Shown here: positions 38,966 through 46,185 of the stretch, one piece after another | How positions within the stretch are numbered: position 1 is the stretch's first letter | Layout of the letters: each line of letters starts with the position of its first letter | DNA from: an uncultured Psychrosphaera sp. | GTDB taxonomy: Bacteria > Pseudomonadota > Gammaproteobacteria > Enterobacterales > Alteromonadaceae | Length of the DNA stretch: 64,000 nucleotides | Assembly (NCBI RefSeq): GCF_947500655.1 | Contig: NZ_CANMSK010000010.1 | Location: forward strand, 62,001 to 126,000 | Direction of reading: 5' to 3' | The notes under the pieces: generated by a model | The model's database searches: none | What the model saw: only the letters and a program-made list of their open reading frames with translations | What the model was told of the DNA's origin: nothing | Made by a program: the position numbers and the translations under genes

Positions 38966-39178
38966 TTAGCGACCTAACGTAATAATCACGGCTTCGCGTT
39001 TCCAGAATAGCAAAAAACGCTTTTGCTCTATTATTTGGAAAGCTAATGTCCAGCCGTCAGCGGCCTCTTTGTTGAGAGCTATTTCCATCTTCTTTACTGG
39101 TATGCCTGATGCTCCTAGAAATATCGTGCCTAAACCACCTTCCACGATATGAAGAACTTTATACTCTTTGAAAGCCAT
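38966..39178 (-). CDS. DUF4177-like small protein (cassette)
   Basis: 70 residues: EYKVLHIVEGGLGTI, KKMEIALNKEAADGWTL and FWKREAVIITLGR follow the DUF4177 pattern (beta-helix-beta, GWEL-like core). Strong ribosome site AAGGAGGAAGCAAA before ATG. First gene of a two-gene cassette with the TM2-like protein. Function unknown. Confidence 0.75.
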   Translation of the reverse strand: MAFKEYKVLHIVEGGLGTIFLGASGIPVKKMEIALNKEAADGWTLAFQIIEQKRFLLFWKREAVIITLGR

Positions 39179-39582
39179 TTTGCTTCCTCCTTATTTGTGC
39201 CTCATGGGTAAATATACTTCGTTCGTGAGAGGCATTTCACTTTGAAGCATAACGAGGCTGTAGAATTTCTCATTCTCAGCCAATCTTTTAAATAAAAACT
39301 ACAATATTTCACATTCCTCTAAGATTCAATAACTTATTCTATTTTCAATGTCTATTACATAATTATTACATTGCCACCCACTTTAAATTAAATCACTAGA
39401 CTTTGTAAAATTAAAATAAACTTATGCACTTTCTGACGTTATTATCTTAGTGCTTTAGTCTAAATTAGCGGTCTAAACTGAAAATTTCAGATGTACTTAC
39501 GTTTTGGTTGAATGCCGGGCACCTAACGATTTCAGAGCATTCTGATGTGGTTTATGTCGTTGTTTTTTCAATTGTAGATTTA
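39179..39582. other. intergenic: attC half, AT-rich filler, REP-like motif
   Basis: 404 bp. It starts with the R' half of a split attC (GCATAACGAGGCTGTAGAAT at 39247-39266, 18 of 20 identical to attC F). Then comes about 230 bp of AT-rich DNA with no gene, and a TGCCGGGCA palindrome (39513-39521) close behind the transposase, like the REP sequences that often accompany RAYT genes. Confidence 0.55.
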
Positions 39583-40424
39583 TTAAGCCAGCAACCTTCT
39601 GCAACTCGATAAGTTTGGTCGTCGTTTTAGTTGTAAGTTCTCACTGAAGTTTTGCAATACATGCTCATTACCTACTGCACCATGGAATACTTTGGTGAAT
39701 TGCTTGGTCATAATTAACCAATTGTCAGGCTCTATGTTTAGCCTATCCAGTAGAGTCGGTAAGTTGTTGTCTATATGTCCTGCTTTGTCTTCTCTTATGC
39801 AACGTCCTGTCATCTCTACTAATTCTATGTATTCTTTTAATTCAAATGGAATACCATTAAGTCTGTCTTTTCTTGGGTTACCAACGAATGGTTTTAATGT
39901 GTTTGGTTGGGTTTGATTAACTGCATGATGAATGCGTTGTTTTATGCTGGTGTAGCTTGAGGTTTCTGGTGTGGTTGCCATTTTTGCTCTTATTGGGTTT
40001 AAATCGACATATGCCATGCAGGCAAGTAAAGCGGGCTCATCTAACAAGGCTTGGCATTTGAAACGTCCTTCCCAGAACCTCCCTGTGCAGTTATCTTCTT
40101 TATTGGCTTGTCTTGCTATACCTTCATTTAACACACGCATAAACCAACTTATGTCCATTAGACGCTTTCTGTAAATAACCGTAGTTTGCTCTATGGCTAG
40201 AAGCTCTGATTTACTTAACGTATCAAGTTCATTTTCTGCCAAAGATAGGTACTTTTTTGTCAGTAATGTGCCTTTAAATACTTTATGCCATCTTTTTAAT
40301 ACTTCAGTTGTATTCCAACTAAGTGCTTGTTGTACATTCACATGTAATACAAGGTGAGTGTGGTTGCTCATGACGGCATAAGCACAGGCTTCAATAGAAA
40401 TTAAAGTGGGTGGCCTTGTTATTC
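39247..40424 (-). other. attC site D, split by transposase insertion
   Basis: The R' half (GCATAAC, 39247-39253, plus 20 bp like attC F) and an R''-like end (CTTGTTATTC, 40415-40424, 10 bp after the stop of the 300-residue cassette gene) flank the Y1 transposase remnant. Together they complete the site expected for that cassette. Confidence 0.55.
39583..40422 (-). pseudogene. decayed Y1 (RAYT/IS200-like) transposase
   Basis: Open stretch encodes 262 residues from MSNHTHLVLHV, the HUH motif, through GRFWEGRFKCQALL, AYVDLNPIRA and a C-terminal CRRLLA. The HUH motif should lie about 70-90 residues in. Reading on upstream in frame gives RPPTLISIEACAYAV, which fuses a family-like N-terminus (RPRKTLISL type) directly to the strand before HUH, so the first beta-strand/helix unit is deleted. 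No start codon precedes it (ATA at 40420-40422). The catalytic Tyr region seems kept (YRKRL or later). Probably inactive; inserted in an attC. Confidence 0.7.
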
Positions 40425-40433
40425 TTCTATATT

Positions 40434-41336
40434 TTATTTGATCACATACTCAGAGTAATTTTGATGGATTGATAAGGAAGAGTTGTGATAGTTCTTTAAC
40501 CATAAAAATTTGTCTATGACTTTTTGCAATTTCTCAAGTTTTTCAGCATTTAGTCCAGTCTTCCTTGCTTCCAACTCAGTCAGTTTGTCTTCAACAGCTT
40601 TAGCATGTTTTTCAAAAAATAACTTTATATGCTGTACCGATAATAAATATTGATGTGGATTTTTCGCAACTAGTCCAGCAACCATTGGGATCCTCATATC
40701 AACTGTAGATAAATTGTATCCCAAATAATCAAGGTAATGCACTCCATCGCTATCTAGCTTAATTATATTATTTCCTCCGTACATAATTTTCGATAAGTCA
40801 GTTACGCTGTCTTTTAATTGTTTGTCCTTTAATACCTCTGGGCTGAAAGCAATTCGTGGGTAAATTGCTAAAGAACTTTCGGCTTTATAAGCACTTATCA
40901 ACCCCTCACCTACAGCAAATTCATCTTTTATATAGCAGTACTTAGTCGAGATACCACCGCGAAGAAAAAGCCCTTTTTGCGAAAAGCAACTAAAGATAAT
41001 TGCTTGCAATCTCATCAAAATAATGAAAAGAGCATTAGCCGAATGCATATATTTCATTTTGATTTTTTTTAAGGTCCGAACTTCTTTAGGGCTAAAAGTT
41101 ATAATCAGAGAGTCTGATACAAAAGCATGTTTGACGTCATAATACTCATATAAATTAAACGCTTTATCTTTCTTATATTGTTCTTTGACTTCTGTCCGAT
41201 TGGTGAAGTTTAATCCAGCTTTGTTTTCTTCCATGAACGCAATGAATTCTTTGGCTTTAGCTTCAGAATTAATAGCACCATTGATATCTCTATACCCCAA
41301 CATATCAATAAATAACGTCCATTGTACTAATTTCAC
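40434..41336 (-). CDS. cassette protein with cyclase/palm-like motifs
   Basis: 300 residues from GTG 41336 (GGAG seven bases upstream). The fold pattern is suggestive of class III nucleotidyl cyclases or GGDEF-like palm domains: LFIDMLGYRD near 9-18 (first metal Asp), FVSDSLIITFS near 75 (second Asp on a hairpin), LRGGISTKYCYI, and FAVGEGLISAYKAESSLAIYPRIAFS. The C-terminal third is helical and coiled-coil-like. This is my inference from motif spacing; no named family is certain. If real it could make a nucleotide signal in a defence system. Single-gene cassette. Confidence 0.6.
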   Translation of the reverse strand: MKLVQWTLFIDMLGYRDINGAINSEAKAKEFIAFMEENKAGLNFTNRTEVKEQYKKDKAFNLYEYYDVKHAFVSDSLIITFSPKEVRTLKKIKMKYMHSANALFIILMRLQAIIFSCFSQKGLFLRGGISTKYCYIKDEFAVGEGLISAYKAESSLAIYPRIAFSPEVLKDKQLKDSVTDLSKIMYGGNNIIKLDSDGVHYLDYLGYNLSTVDMRIPMVAGLVAKNPHQYLLSVQHIKLFFEKHAKAVEDKLTELEARKTGLNAEKLEKLQKVIDKFLWLKNYHNSSLSIHQNYSEYVIK

Positions 41337-41356
41337 ATTATTTCTCCGAATATAAA

Positions 41357-41396
41357 ATATAACGCCCAAAGCATCCGCTAACTTTGTTTGTTATTT
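41357..41396 (-). other. short attC-like site E
   Basis: 40 bp from ATATAAC to GTTATTT, with AACGCCCAAAG facing CTTTGTTTGTT. It is below the usual minimum attC length (just under 60 bp), so either a reduced or a deleted site. Confidence 0.55.
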
Positions 41397-42245
41397 CTTA
41401 TTCTCCGACTTACCTTCAACATAATTTATAAACGCAGAACAAACTACCAACATAAATTTTGCATCATGATAGTCATTATTATCTTTTTCCATTAAAGCAT
41501 GACGAATCCCGCCTTCATCGGAGCTGAAACCGTACAAACTGCTAAATGCTGTTTTTAAGGCAGGATGCAACTCGATTTCACTTTCTAGCTTCTTAATCAG
41601 CTGACCAAGAGTCCCAGTCTCGACCCCAAGTATTTGTGCAACCAAACTTTCAACTGCAGAAACAGATTCTTTAATAGAATTTCGATAGTCAGGTTGATTC
41701 CTATCAGACAAAAGCTCGAGCGAACGACGAATATGCGTTGTTACCGGACCGAATTTGCTTTCCAAGGCATCTTCAATTTCTTGTATTTCTTGTTGCTCAG
41801 TAATTCTAGTTATAACTCCGTCAACGAAGCGATAAGCCGACATTTCTTTCTCAAAAAGATCGTTACAGGCTTTATAAAATGCATCCTTAAATTGATAGCG
41901 GTTATAATTGTTGGCAATAAATTCTATGAAGTCATATGCTTCATACCATTCACTCTCGAAAAAATGATGCCTGAGCTGAGATAAGACTTTACTCCAGTCA
42001 TTATCAAGGTTATCTAATGGCTTCTTAAAATAATTAAACCAAAGCTTTGTACTGAGATAATAAAGCTCTTTATTGGAAGACTCTGAAATATAATAGCCGC
42101 CATGCATAGCAGATGAGTTGCTTGCGTCATCCCAGCAATAAAGTTTAAGAAGACTCCATAGTCCGCTCCTCAGAGGATCATCCATTGATTCAATTTGAAT
42201 TATTTCCCTAACTGGCTTATATCCATATCTTTCAGAAAAGCTCAT
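41391..42245 (-). CDS. AbiJ_NTD4-type abortive infection-like protein (cassette)
   Basis: 284 residues. SFSERYGYKPVREIIQIESM followed by DDPLRSGLWSLL is the AbiJ N-terminal domain 4 signature. The C-terminal half (SIKESVSAVESLVAQILG, GIRHALMEKDNNDYHDAKFM) looks like the HEPN-like AbiJ C-terminal domain, whose members are often ribonucleases that stop phage growth. The usual RxxxxH HEPN motif is not obvious; RHALM is the nearest. Strong AAGGAG before ATG. Bounded by attC E and attC F, hence a single-gene cassette. Defence role inferred from family. Confidence 0.75.
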   Translation of the reverse strand: MSFSERYGYKPVREIIQIESMDDPLRSGLWSLLKLYCWDDASNSSAMHGGYYISESSNKELYYLSTKLWFNYFKKPLDNLDNDWSKVLSQLRHHFFESEWYEAYDFIEFIANNYNRYQFKDAFYKACNDLFEKEMSAYRFVDGVITRITEQQEIQEIEDALESKFGPVTTHIRRSLELLSDRNQPDYRNSIKESVSAVESLVAQILGVETGTLGQLIKKLESEIELHPALKTAFSSLYGFSSDEGGIRHALMEKDNNDYHDAKFMLVVCSAFINYVEGKSENKK

Positions 42246-42259
42246 TCATTCTCCTTGAG

Positions 42260-42419
42260 AGATAACGAGGCTGTAGAATAACTCCTACAACCAAATTTAA
42301 TTAAAAAGCGAGTCCCTAAAATAAACCATTTAAGGAATTAGGTAATGCATTTGGAATCCAAAAAACAGGCTGTTTTTCTTAATAAAGAGTTATTCTACGA
42401 CCTTAACAGCTTGTTATAA
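42260..42419 (-). other. attC site F
   Basis: 160 bp from AGATAAC to GTTATAA with long complementary arms (GTAGAATAACTC / GAGTTATTCTAC). Size is like the long attC sites of chromosomal integrons. Confidence 0.88.
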
Positions 42420-43388
42420 CTCATTCCATATATGTGTACTCTCTGCCTGATAGAAATGAACGGTACATGTACTAAAAGATGAAAGTGCATTTGCTTTTGT
42501 TCTTCTGTTCTCCCAAGAATTAGCGTCTCCATATATGCTTACGTATACATCTCTAATCCCACTTCGATCAACTTTATCAAAGATGTGTGTATCTGTTTCA
42601 TCCATTGAATGTCCGTAAATCACAAGTGAATCACTAATTTTACCTAATTGGGTATAGCAATAATTTAAATATGGATTGTGCAATATTTTATCTAGTTTTT
42701 TGTGATGATTTGGTTCCGCAACAAAAATCGGAAAATTATTTTTATCCAAATTAGCTTTCACTTGATCGATGATGGTTTCGCCATACTCAGTATAAGTATG
42801 CTTTTTGATTACTCCTCCCTCATCGTAAAGATGAAGGCCGCCATGAAGAAAAAACACATTTTGATCAGTTTCTTCACCGGTCCATGTACGATTACCTCGA
42901 AATCCATCATCAGTTGTAAAGTTATCAGGTTCCAATTCATTCATGTTTCTAGCCCAGTACATCAGCAAGTCGTAATTTAAAGTAAAAATATTATTAAATG
43001 AATTTAAGAAGTTTCTGGCTAATTCATATTGTTCATTAGTTATATTATTTGGAACACTTGGGTGTGTATCTGCAATAGTAGTAACAAGTGTTGATTTCAG
43101 TTTTTCAGCATCAAGTTGAATACCTTCTACAAAAGCTGGATATTCATTAAATGATTGGCTGACATAGATACTAGAAATCATTGTTTGCATGACAGTTTCA
43201 AAGTCGTAAGTACCCAACTTATGAAAAATACTTTTTATTGCTTGATCTCTAGAGCCAAAATTTGCTGATGCAAGGAGGTTTTTATAATTGAAGATATTGT
43301 AATCCCAGGCTTGAGAAAAACCATTGCCCAATAAAAGACTCACCTCTTTATCCTCAATTTCTTCGAGGACTTGCGCAAATAATTTCAA
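42414..43388 (-). CDS. DUF4917 SIR2-like protein (cassette)
   Basis: 324 residues. Motifs VSLLLGNGFSQAWDYNIF (nucleotide-binding loop), IFTLNYDLLMYW, VFFLHGGLHLY and LVIYGHSMDETDTHIF follow the SIR2-like layout (GxGxS, NxD, HG, GxSxxD) seen in DUF4917. SIR2-like proteins in several anti-phage systems degrade NAD+. The Asn-Asp and His residues needed are present, so activity is plausible. Start is TTG with AAGGAG five bases before it. Bounded by attC F and attC G. Family call good; defence role inferred. Confidence 0.75.
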   Translation of the reverse strand: MKLFAQVLEEIEDKEVSLLLGNGFSQAWDYNIFNYKNLLASANFGSRDQAIKSIFHKLGTYDFETVMQTMISSIYVSQSFNEYPAFVEGIQLDAEKLKSTLVTTIADTHPSVPNNITNEQYELARNFLNSFNNIFTLNYDLLMYWARNMNELEPDNFTTDDGFRGNRTWTGEETDQNVFFLHGGLHLYDEGGVIKKHTYTEYGETIIDQVKANLDKNNFPIFVAEPNHHKKLDKILHNPYLNYCYTQLGKISDSLVIYGHSMDETDTHIFDKVDRSGIRDVYVSIYGDANSWENRRTKANALSSFSTCTVHFYQAESTHIWNEL

Positions 43389-43402
43389 TTTGACTCCTTG
43401 AG

Positions 43403-43501
43403 TTATAACGCCCTGTTAACAGGCAAAAAATAGTTGGTTAAAATTAGCGACGAAGGAGCAAAACCAACTGTTTTTTGTCCTTGTTTAACAGCTTGTTATA
43501 C
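43403..43501 (-). other. attC site G
   Basis: 99 bp from TTATAAC to GTTATAC. Near-perfect stem: AAAAAATAGTTGGTT pairs with AACCAACTGTTTTTT (one mismatch) and CTGTTAA with TTAACAG. Confidence 0.9.
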
Positions 43502-43516
43502 ATCATTGCTCGACAC

Positions 43517-44620
43517 TTAGTTTAGTGGTGGTAATTTATTGTCACACCTTTGAGCATTTGAGTGAGCTAGAACCTTTCCTGCAGAAGTTATTGTCAGAAG
43601 TGTTGGTATGTTATCCCACCACTCTTTTAAAACCATTAAGCTTTGTCTTTTATCCCATTCAGCCATGAACGACTCGATATTTTTTTGCTTCAGAGTTCCG
43701 TCTTGAGAATAAAGATCATATACAGAGTTAATAGCTTTAATCTGCTCTTTAGTTAATTCTACAGGAACAAGAACTAATTGCCCCTCGTGTAAAACCCGTT
43801 GATGCAATGTGATAGATTCAATCTGTCTTCTATTAGAAACTATAAGCCTTTGAAAGCCAGCATTGAAACTATGGTCGGTTAGCAAATCTAGAGGTAACTG
43901 ATTTGAATTTAGTATTTCAATTGCCTTTGTATAACTATCGGAATTTTTTTCAATTCCTACATCAGTGTAACCAGATAAAATTTCAGGGTAATACTGTTGA
44001 ATCTTTTTTAGGCTACCAAATGAATTTAATCTTACTGCGCTCAATATATCCAGATGATCTAGCCACTCTTGGCCTACAGGTAGTTCACCATAAAGAATCT
44101 TCCCGAATAAGTCATTAAGTACATCTAATCCTTGAGTAATATTACCAGTTACTGGAAAGAAACTATTAACTGCATGGGCTACAGTTAAACCAAGTAAAGC
44201 GTCATCGGCAACTTTATCTACAATTCCCACCGCAAGGCTAATACCAGCACGAGCAATACGGTTTTCACCTTTTTGAAACCTATGAACAAGTAATTCGGAT
44301 AATAAGTCGTAGTCAGCGGTTCTTTCAGTTGATGCTGCCGTTTTCTGAGCTTCAATAACTAGCAGTTGGAAACTTGGATCTGCAAAAGCCTCTAATGCAC
44401 CATCGACCTGTTCCATTTTAGGCATGAGACTATTTTCGAATTCTGAAACTCTTGAGTTTGCAATTTCTAATGCTTCTTGGGTATATTCCTTTCTCAACTG
44501 CAAGTTCATTTCCTGAAAAACCTCACGTGCACGCTTTTCATCAATACCAAGTTGCATCACCATATTCTCAGCTTGGATATTCGTCGAGTTATCACCACCT
44601 TTTTGGCTCTGCCTACTCAT
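43517..44620 (-). CDS. LPO_1073/Vpar_1526-like protein with N-terminal QKGGDNSTNIQ (cassette)
   Basis: 367 residues from ATG 44620. The N-terminus MSRQSQKGGDNSTNIQAEN is followed by a helical domain (VFQEMNLQLRKEYTQEALEI) and a largely alpha body. It resembles proteins annotated as LPO_1073/Vpar_1526 family; function unknown. Its first 15 residues repeat the C-terminal motif of the small membrane protein directly upstream. Start codons (ATGATGAGTAG) overlap the upstream stop, so the two are co-translated in one cassette. The shared motif suggests the two proteins assemble with each other. No catalytic motif is evident. Confidence 0.65.
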   Translation of the reverse strand: MSRQSQKGGDNSTNIQAENMVMQLGIDEKRAREVFQEMNLQLRKEYTQEALEIANSRVSEFENSLMPKMEQVDGALEAFADPSFQLLVIEAQKTAASTERTADYDLLSELLVHRFQKGENRIARAGISLAVGIVDKVADDALLGLTVAHAVNSFFPVTGNITQGLDVLNDLFGKILYGELPVGQEWLDHLDILSAVRLNSFGSLKKIQQYYPEILSGYTDVGIEKNSDSYTKAIEILNSNQLPLDLLTDHSFNAGFQRLIVSNRRQIESITLHQRVLHEGQLVLVPVELTKEQIKAINSVYDLYSQDGTLKQKNIESFMAEWDKRQSLMVLKEWWDNIPTLLTITSAGKVLAHSNAQRCDNKLPPLN

Positions 44621-44798
44621 CATCCTTTTTACCACCCAAACTTAAATTTCCACCGACTTGTATATTGGTTGAGTTATCACCACCTTTTTGAACTTGCTTG
44701 TTTCTTCGAGAAGAAATGAACCATCCGATGATCGCAATAGGTATGGCAATAGCAACCCCACTAAAAAGCCAGTCTTTATTTTCCGCAATCCATTCCAT
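44613..44798 (-). CDS. small single-pass membrane protein with QKGGDNSTNIQ motif (cassette)
   Basis: 61 residues from ATG 44798 (AGGAG nine bases upstream; a GTG at 44804 is too close). One membrane helix (WLFSGVAIAIPIAIIGWFI, about 10-28), basic stop-transfer SSRRNK, then a cytosolic tail VQKGGDNSTNIQVGGNLSLGG. The 11 residues QKGGDNSTNIQ are identical in the downstream gene product, with 27 of 29 matching bases at DNA level (44662-44690 and 44577-44605). V-Q-x-G-x-x-N spacing recalls RHIM-type amyloid motifs. Possible membrane effector or anchor of the partner. Confidence 0.65.
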   Translation of the reverse strand: MEWIAENKDWLFSGVAIAIPIAIIGWFISSRRNKQVQKGGDNSTNIQVGGNLSLGGKKDDE

Positions 44799-44817
44799 AT
44801 GCACATACTCCTATGAT

Positions 44818-44824
44818 GTATAAC
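44818..44824 (-). other. attC half at proximal cassette boundary
   Basis: GTATAAC on the plus strand (GTTATAC in array sense) directly before the ribosome site of the first clear cassette gene. The other half is not confidently found (GTTACGT at 44936 is possible). Confidence 0.45.
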
Positions 44825-45070
44825 AATTTAATCAGAGGACGATTGCCTAAGTTTCTGACAACGCGGTTCCTCTTATTTATTTTCAACTATTAATATCAAA
44901 CCTCTACAACATTTACCACACCTTTGTTACGTAACGACTCGGGTTTTTGTGATCCCCCAAGGATGGGCATTATTCCTGTTTTCTTGACTTGGTAGGAAAC
45001 CCACCAACACTGTATATAAACGCAGCCATCAAGTGAGAGTGTAATGAAAACAAGATCGCCACTTTTAAAC

Positions 45071-45123
45071 TTCTAACAAAAAGCGAACCGTCAGGTTCGT
45101 CCTGCTTTTAATCTTTGTTATTT
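45071..45123 (-). other. short attC-like hairpin I
   Basis: TTCTAAC to GTTATTT (53 bp), with AAAAGC/GCTTTT and GAACC/GGTTC forming a stem with an unpaired bulge, the attC folding style. No gene accompanies it. Confidence 0.5.
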
Positions 45124-45515
45124 TTCAGCTTTTTGCTCTTGCTTTTCCTCTCCATCTAAATATTCCCGAAATAAAATAAGTTTTCCAAAATATGAGACAT
45201 TAATCCATGGATGGATGTAATTAGAACAACGCAGGACGCAGTTGTCGGGGACGTCGAATAAGGGATGGTGTTCAGGGACGAATGTACATCCCGTTTTTGA
45301 GGATGAAACTTAGTTTTATTGAGGATAAGAATATTGATAGGAGCGGCGCACTGTTTCATTATAAGAGCGCCTACCTTTTTGGCTGTTGAAAAAGGTATGG
45401 TCGAGTACAGGGATGTATTATTGATGGCCGCCATGGATGTACTCGCTTAGGTTGTCTATCTATTCATAAATACTAAAACTGACGACCTGCCACATCAGGG
45501 ATGATGGGATGTCAT

Positions 45516-45557
45516 CAATACAGGGATGTTTACTTGATGACCGCCGAGAGGTGAAAC
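45516..45557. repeat. GC-rich dispersed repeat, copy 2 (half element)
   Basis: 39 of 42 bases match the reverse complement of 37564-37605. The left palindrome arm of copy 1 is replaced by unrelated bases here. Confidence 0.9.
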
Positions 45558-45639
45558 GGCTGTAGTCACGAGCTTTGAGTAAAAAAACCAATTAAGCCCT
45601 TAAAAATATTAAACCGATTATATCTAATCGCCCTAACCT

Positions 45640-46155
45640 TTAATCGCCTTTATATTTATGCAACGTCTTCTTAGGGATATGGCAATAATCATTGGGGAAA
45701 CGGGTTAGTCTTTCCTGGTGTTCTTCATCGCTTTTTACATAATTAGTAAGCGGTAGAACTTCAACAACTATCTTATCGGCGTCATCACGGTTGGTTATGT
45801 AGTCAGTGGCGATTTCTAGATGGCGTGGTTGCTTACTGTATATGCCGGTTCTATATTTTTCGCCAACATCTTCCCCTTGTTTATTGACGCTGTAAGGGTC
45901 AATTATTTCAAACAAGTAACCGATAAGTTGATTTAGGTTAACTTGGTTTGTATCAAAGCTTACTTTTACGCACTCGGTATAACCGTCATAGCTGCTATTA
46001 GTTGTGTTGCTTGAACCATTAGCTCGGCCTGCTTCTGTTGCCTGTACACCAGGTAAGTGCTTCATAAACTCTTGCACTCCCCAAAGGCATCCGCCGGCAA
46101 AATAGATAGTTTCACGCTGGGAGTTGGTATTGTTACTCTGTGGTTTTATTGTCAT
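45640..46155 (-). CDS. msrA: peptide-methionine (S)-S-oxide reductase
   Basis: 171-residue cytosolic MsrA, repairing S-methionine sulfoxide with thioredoxin. The catalytic Cys23 is in AGGCLWGVQEFM (the usual GCFWG has Leu here); DPYSVNKQGEDVGEKYRTGIY and the downstream SDEEHQERLTRFPNDYC segment complete the fold. No cysteine pair typical of three-Cys MsrA is seen at the tail beyond that NDYC. Directly before the ATG stands a three-copy 10-bp tandem repeat rather than a ribosome site, so translation initiation is unusual. Confidence 0.92.
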   Translation of the reverse strand: MTIKPQSNNTNSQRETIYFAGGCLWGVQEFMKHLPGVQATEAGRANGSSNTTNSSYDGYTECVKVSFDTNQVNLNQLIGYLFEIIDPYSVNKQGEDVGEKYRTGIYSKQPRHLEIATDYITNRDDADKIVVEVLPLTNYVKSDEEHQERLTRFPNDYCHIPKKTLHKYKGD

Positions 46156-46185
46156 ATTTTTTATTATTTTTTATTATTTTTTATT
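46156..46185. repeat. (ATTTTTTATT)3 tandem repeat abutting msrA start
   Basis: Three exact 10-bp units end at the base next to the msrA ATG (46153-46155). On the msrA strand this is an A-rich AATAAAAAAT run with no Shine-Dalgarno sequence. Confidence 0.97.

Larger units (their letters stand above)
44825..45639. other. non-coding region with attC-like hairpin and dispersed repeats
   Basis: 815 bp between the first cassette and msrA, with no gene I can support and no integrase. It holds a short attC-like hairpin (45071-45123), several related GGGATG/CATGGATG repeat pieces (about 45200-45455; for example CAGGGATGTATT next to GATGGCCGCCATGGATGTA) and copy 2 of the GC-rich palindrome half. Confidence 0.6.

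Noticed and set aside
43517..44798. Exact RHIM (IQIGxxNxM) match
   Set aside because: The motif has Lys in place of the hydrophobic residue and Thr at the last position; resemblance is in spacing only, so no RHIM domain is claimed.
45156..45434. Open frame of 92 codons on the minus strand
   Set aside because: It runs through the dispersed-repeat patch, has no ribosome site and no protein-like composition.
44825..45639. Search for an integron integrase or attI next to the first cassette
   Set aside because: All frames are short and broken; the next gene is msrA. No tyrosine recombinase motif found anywhere in the window.
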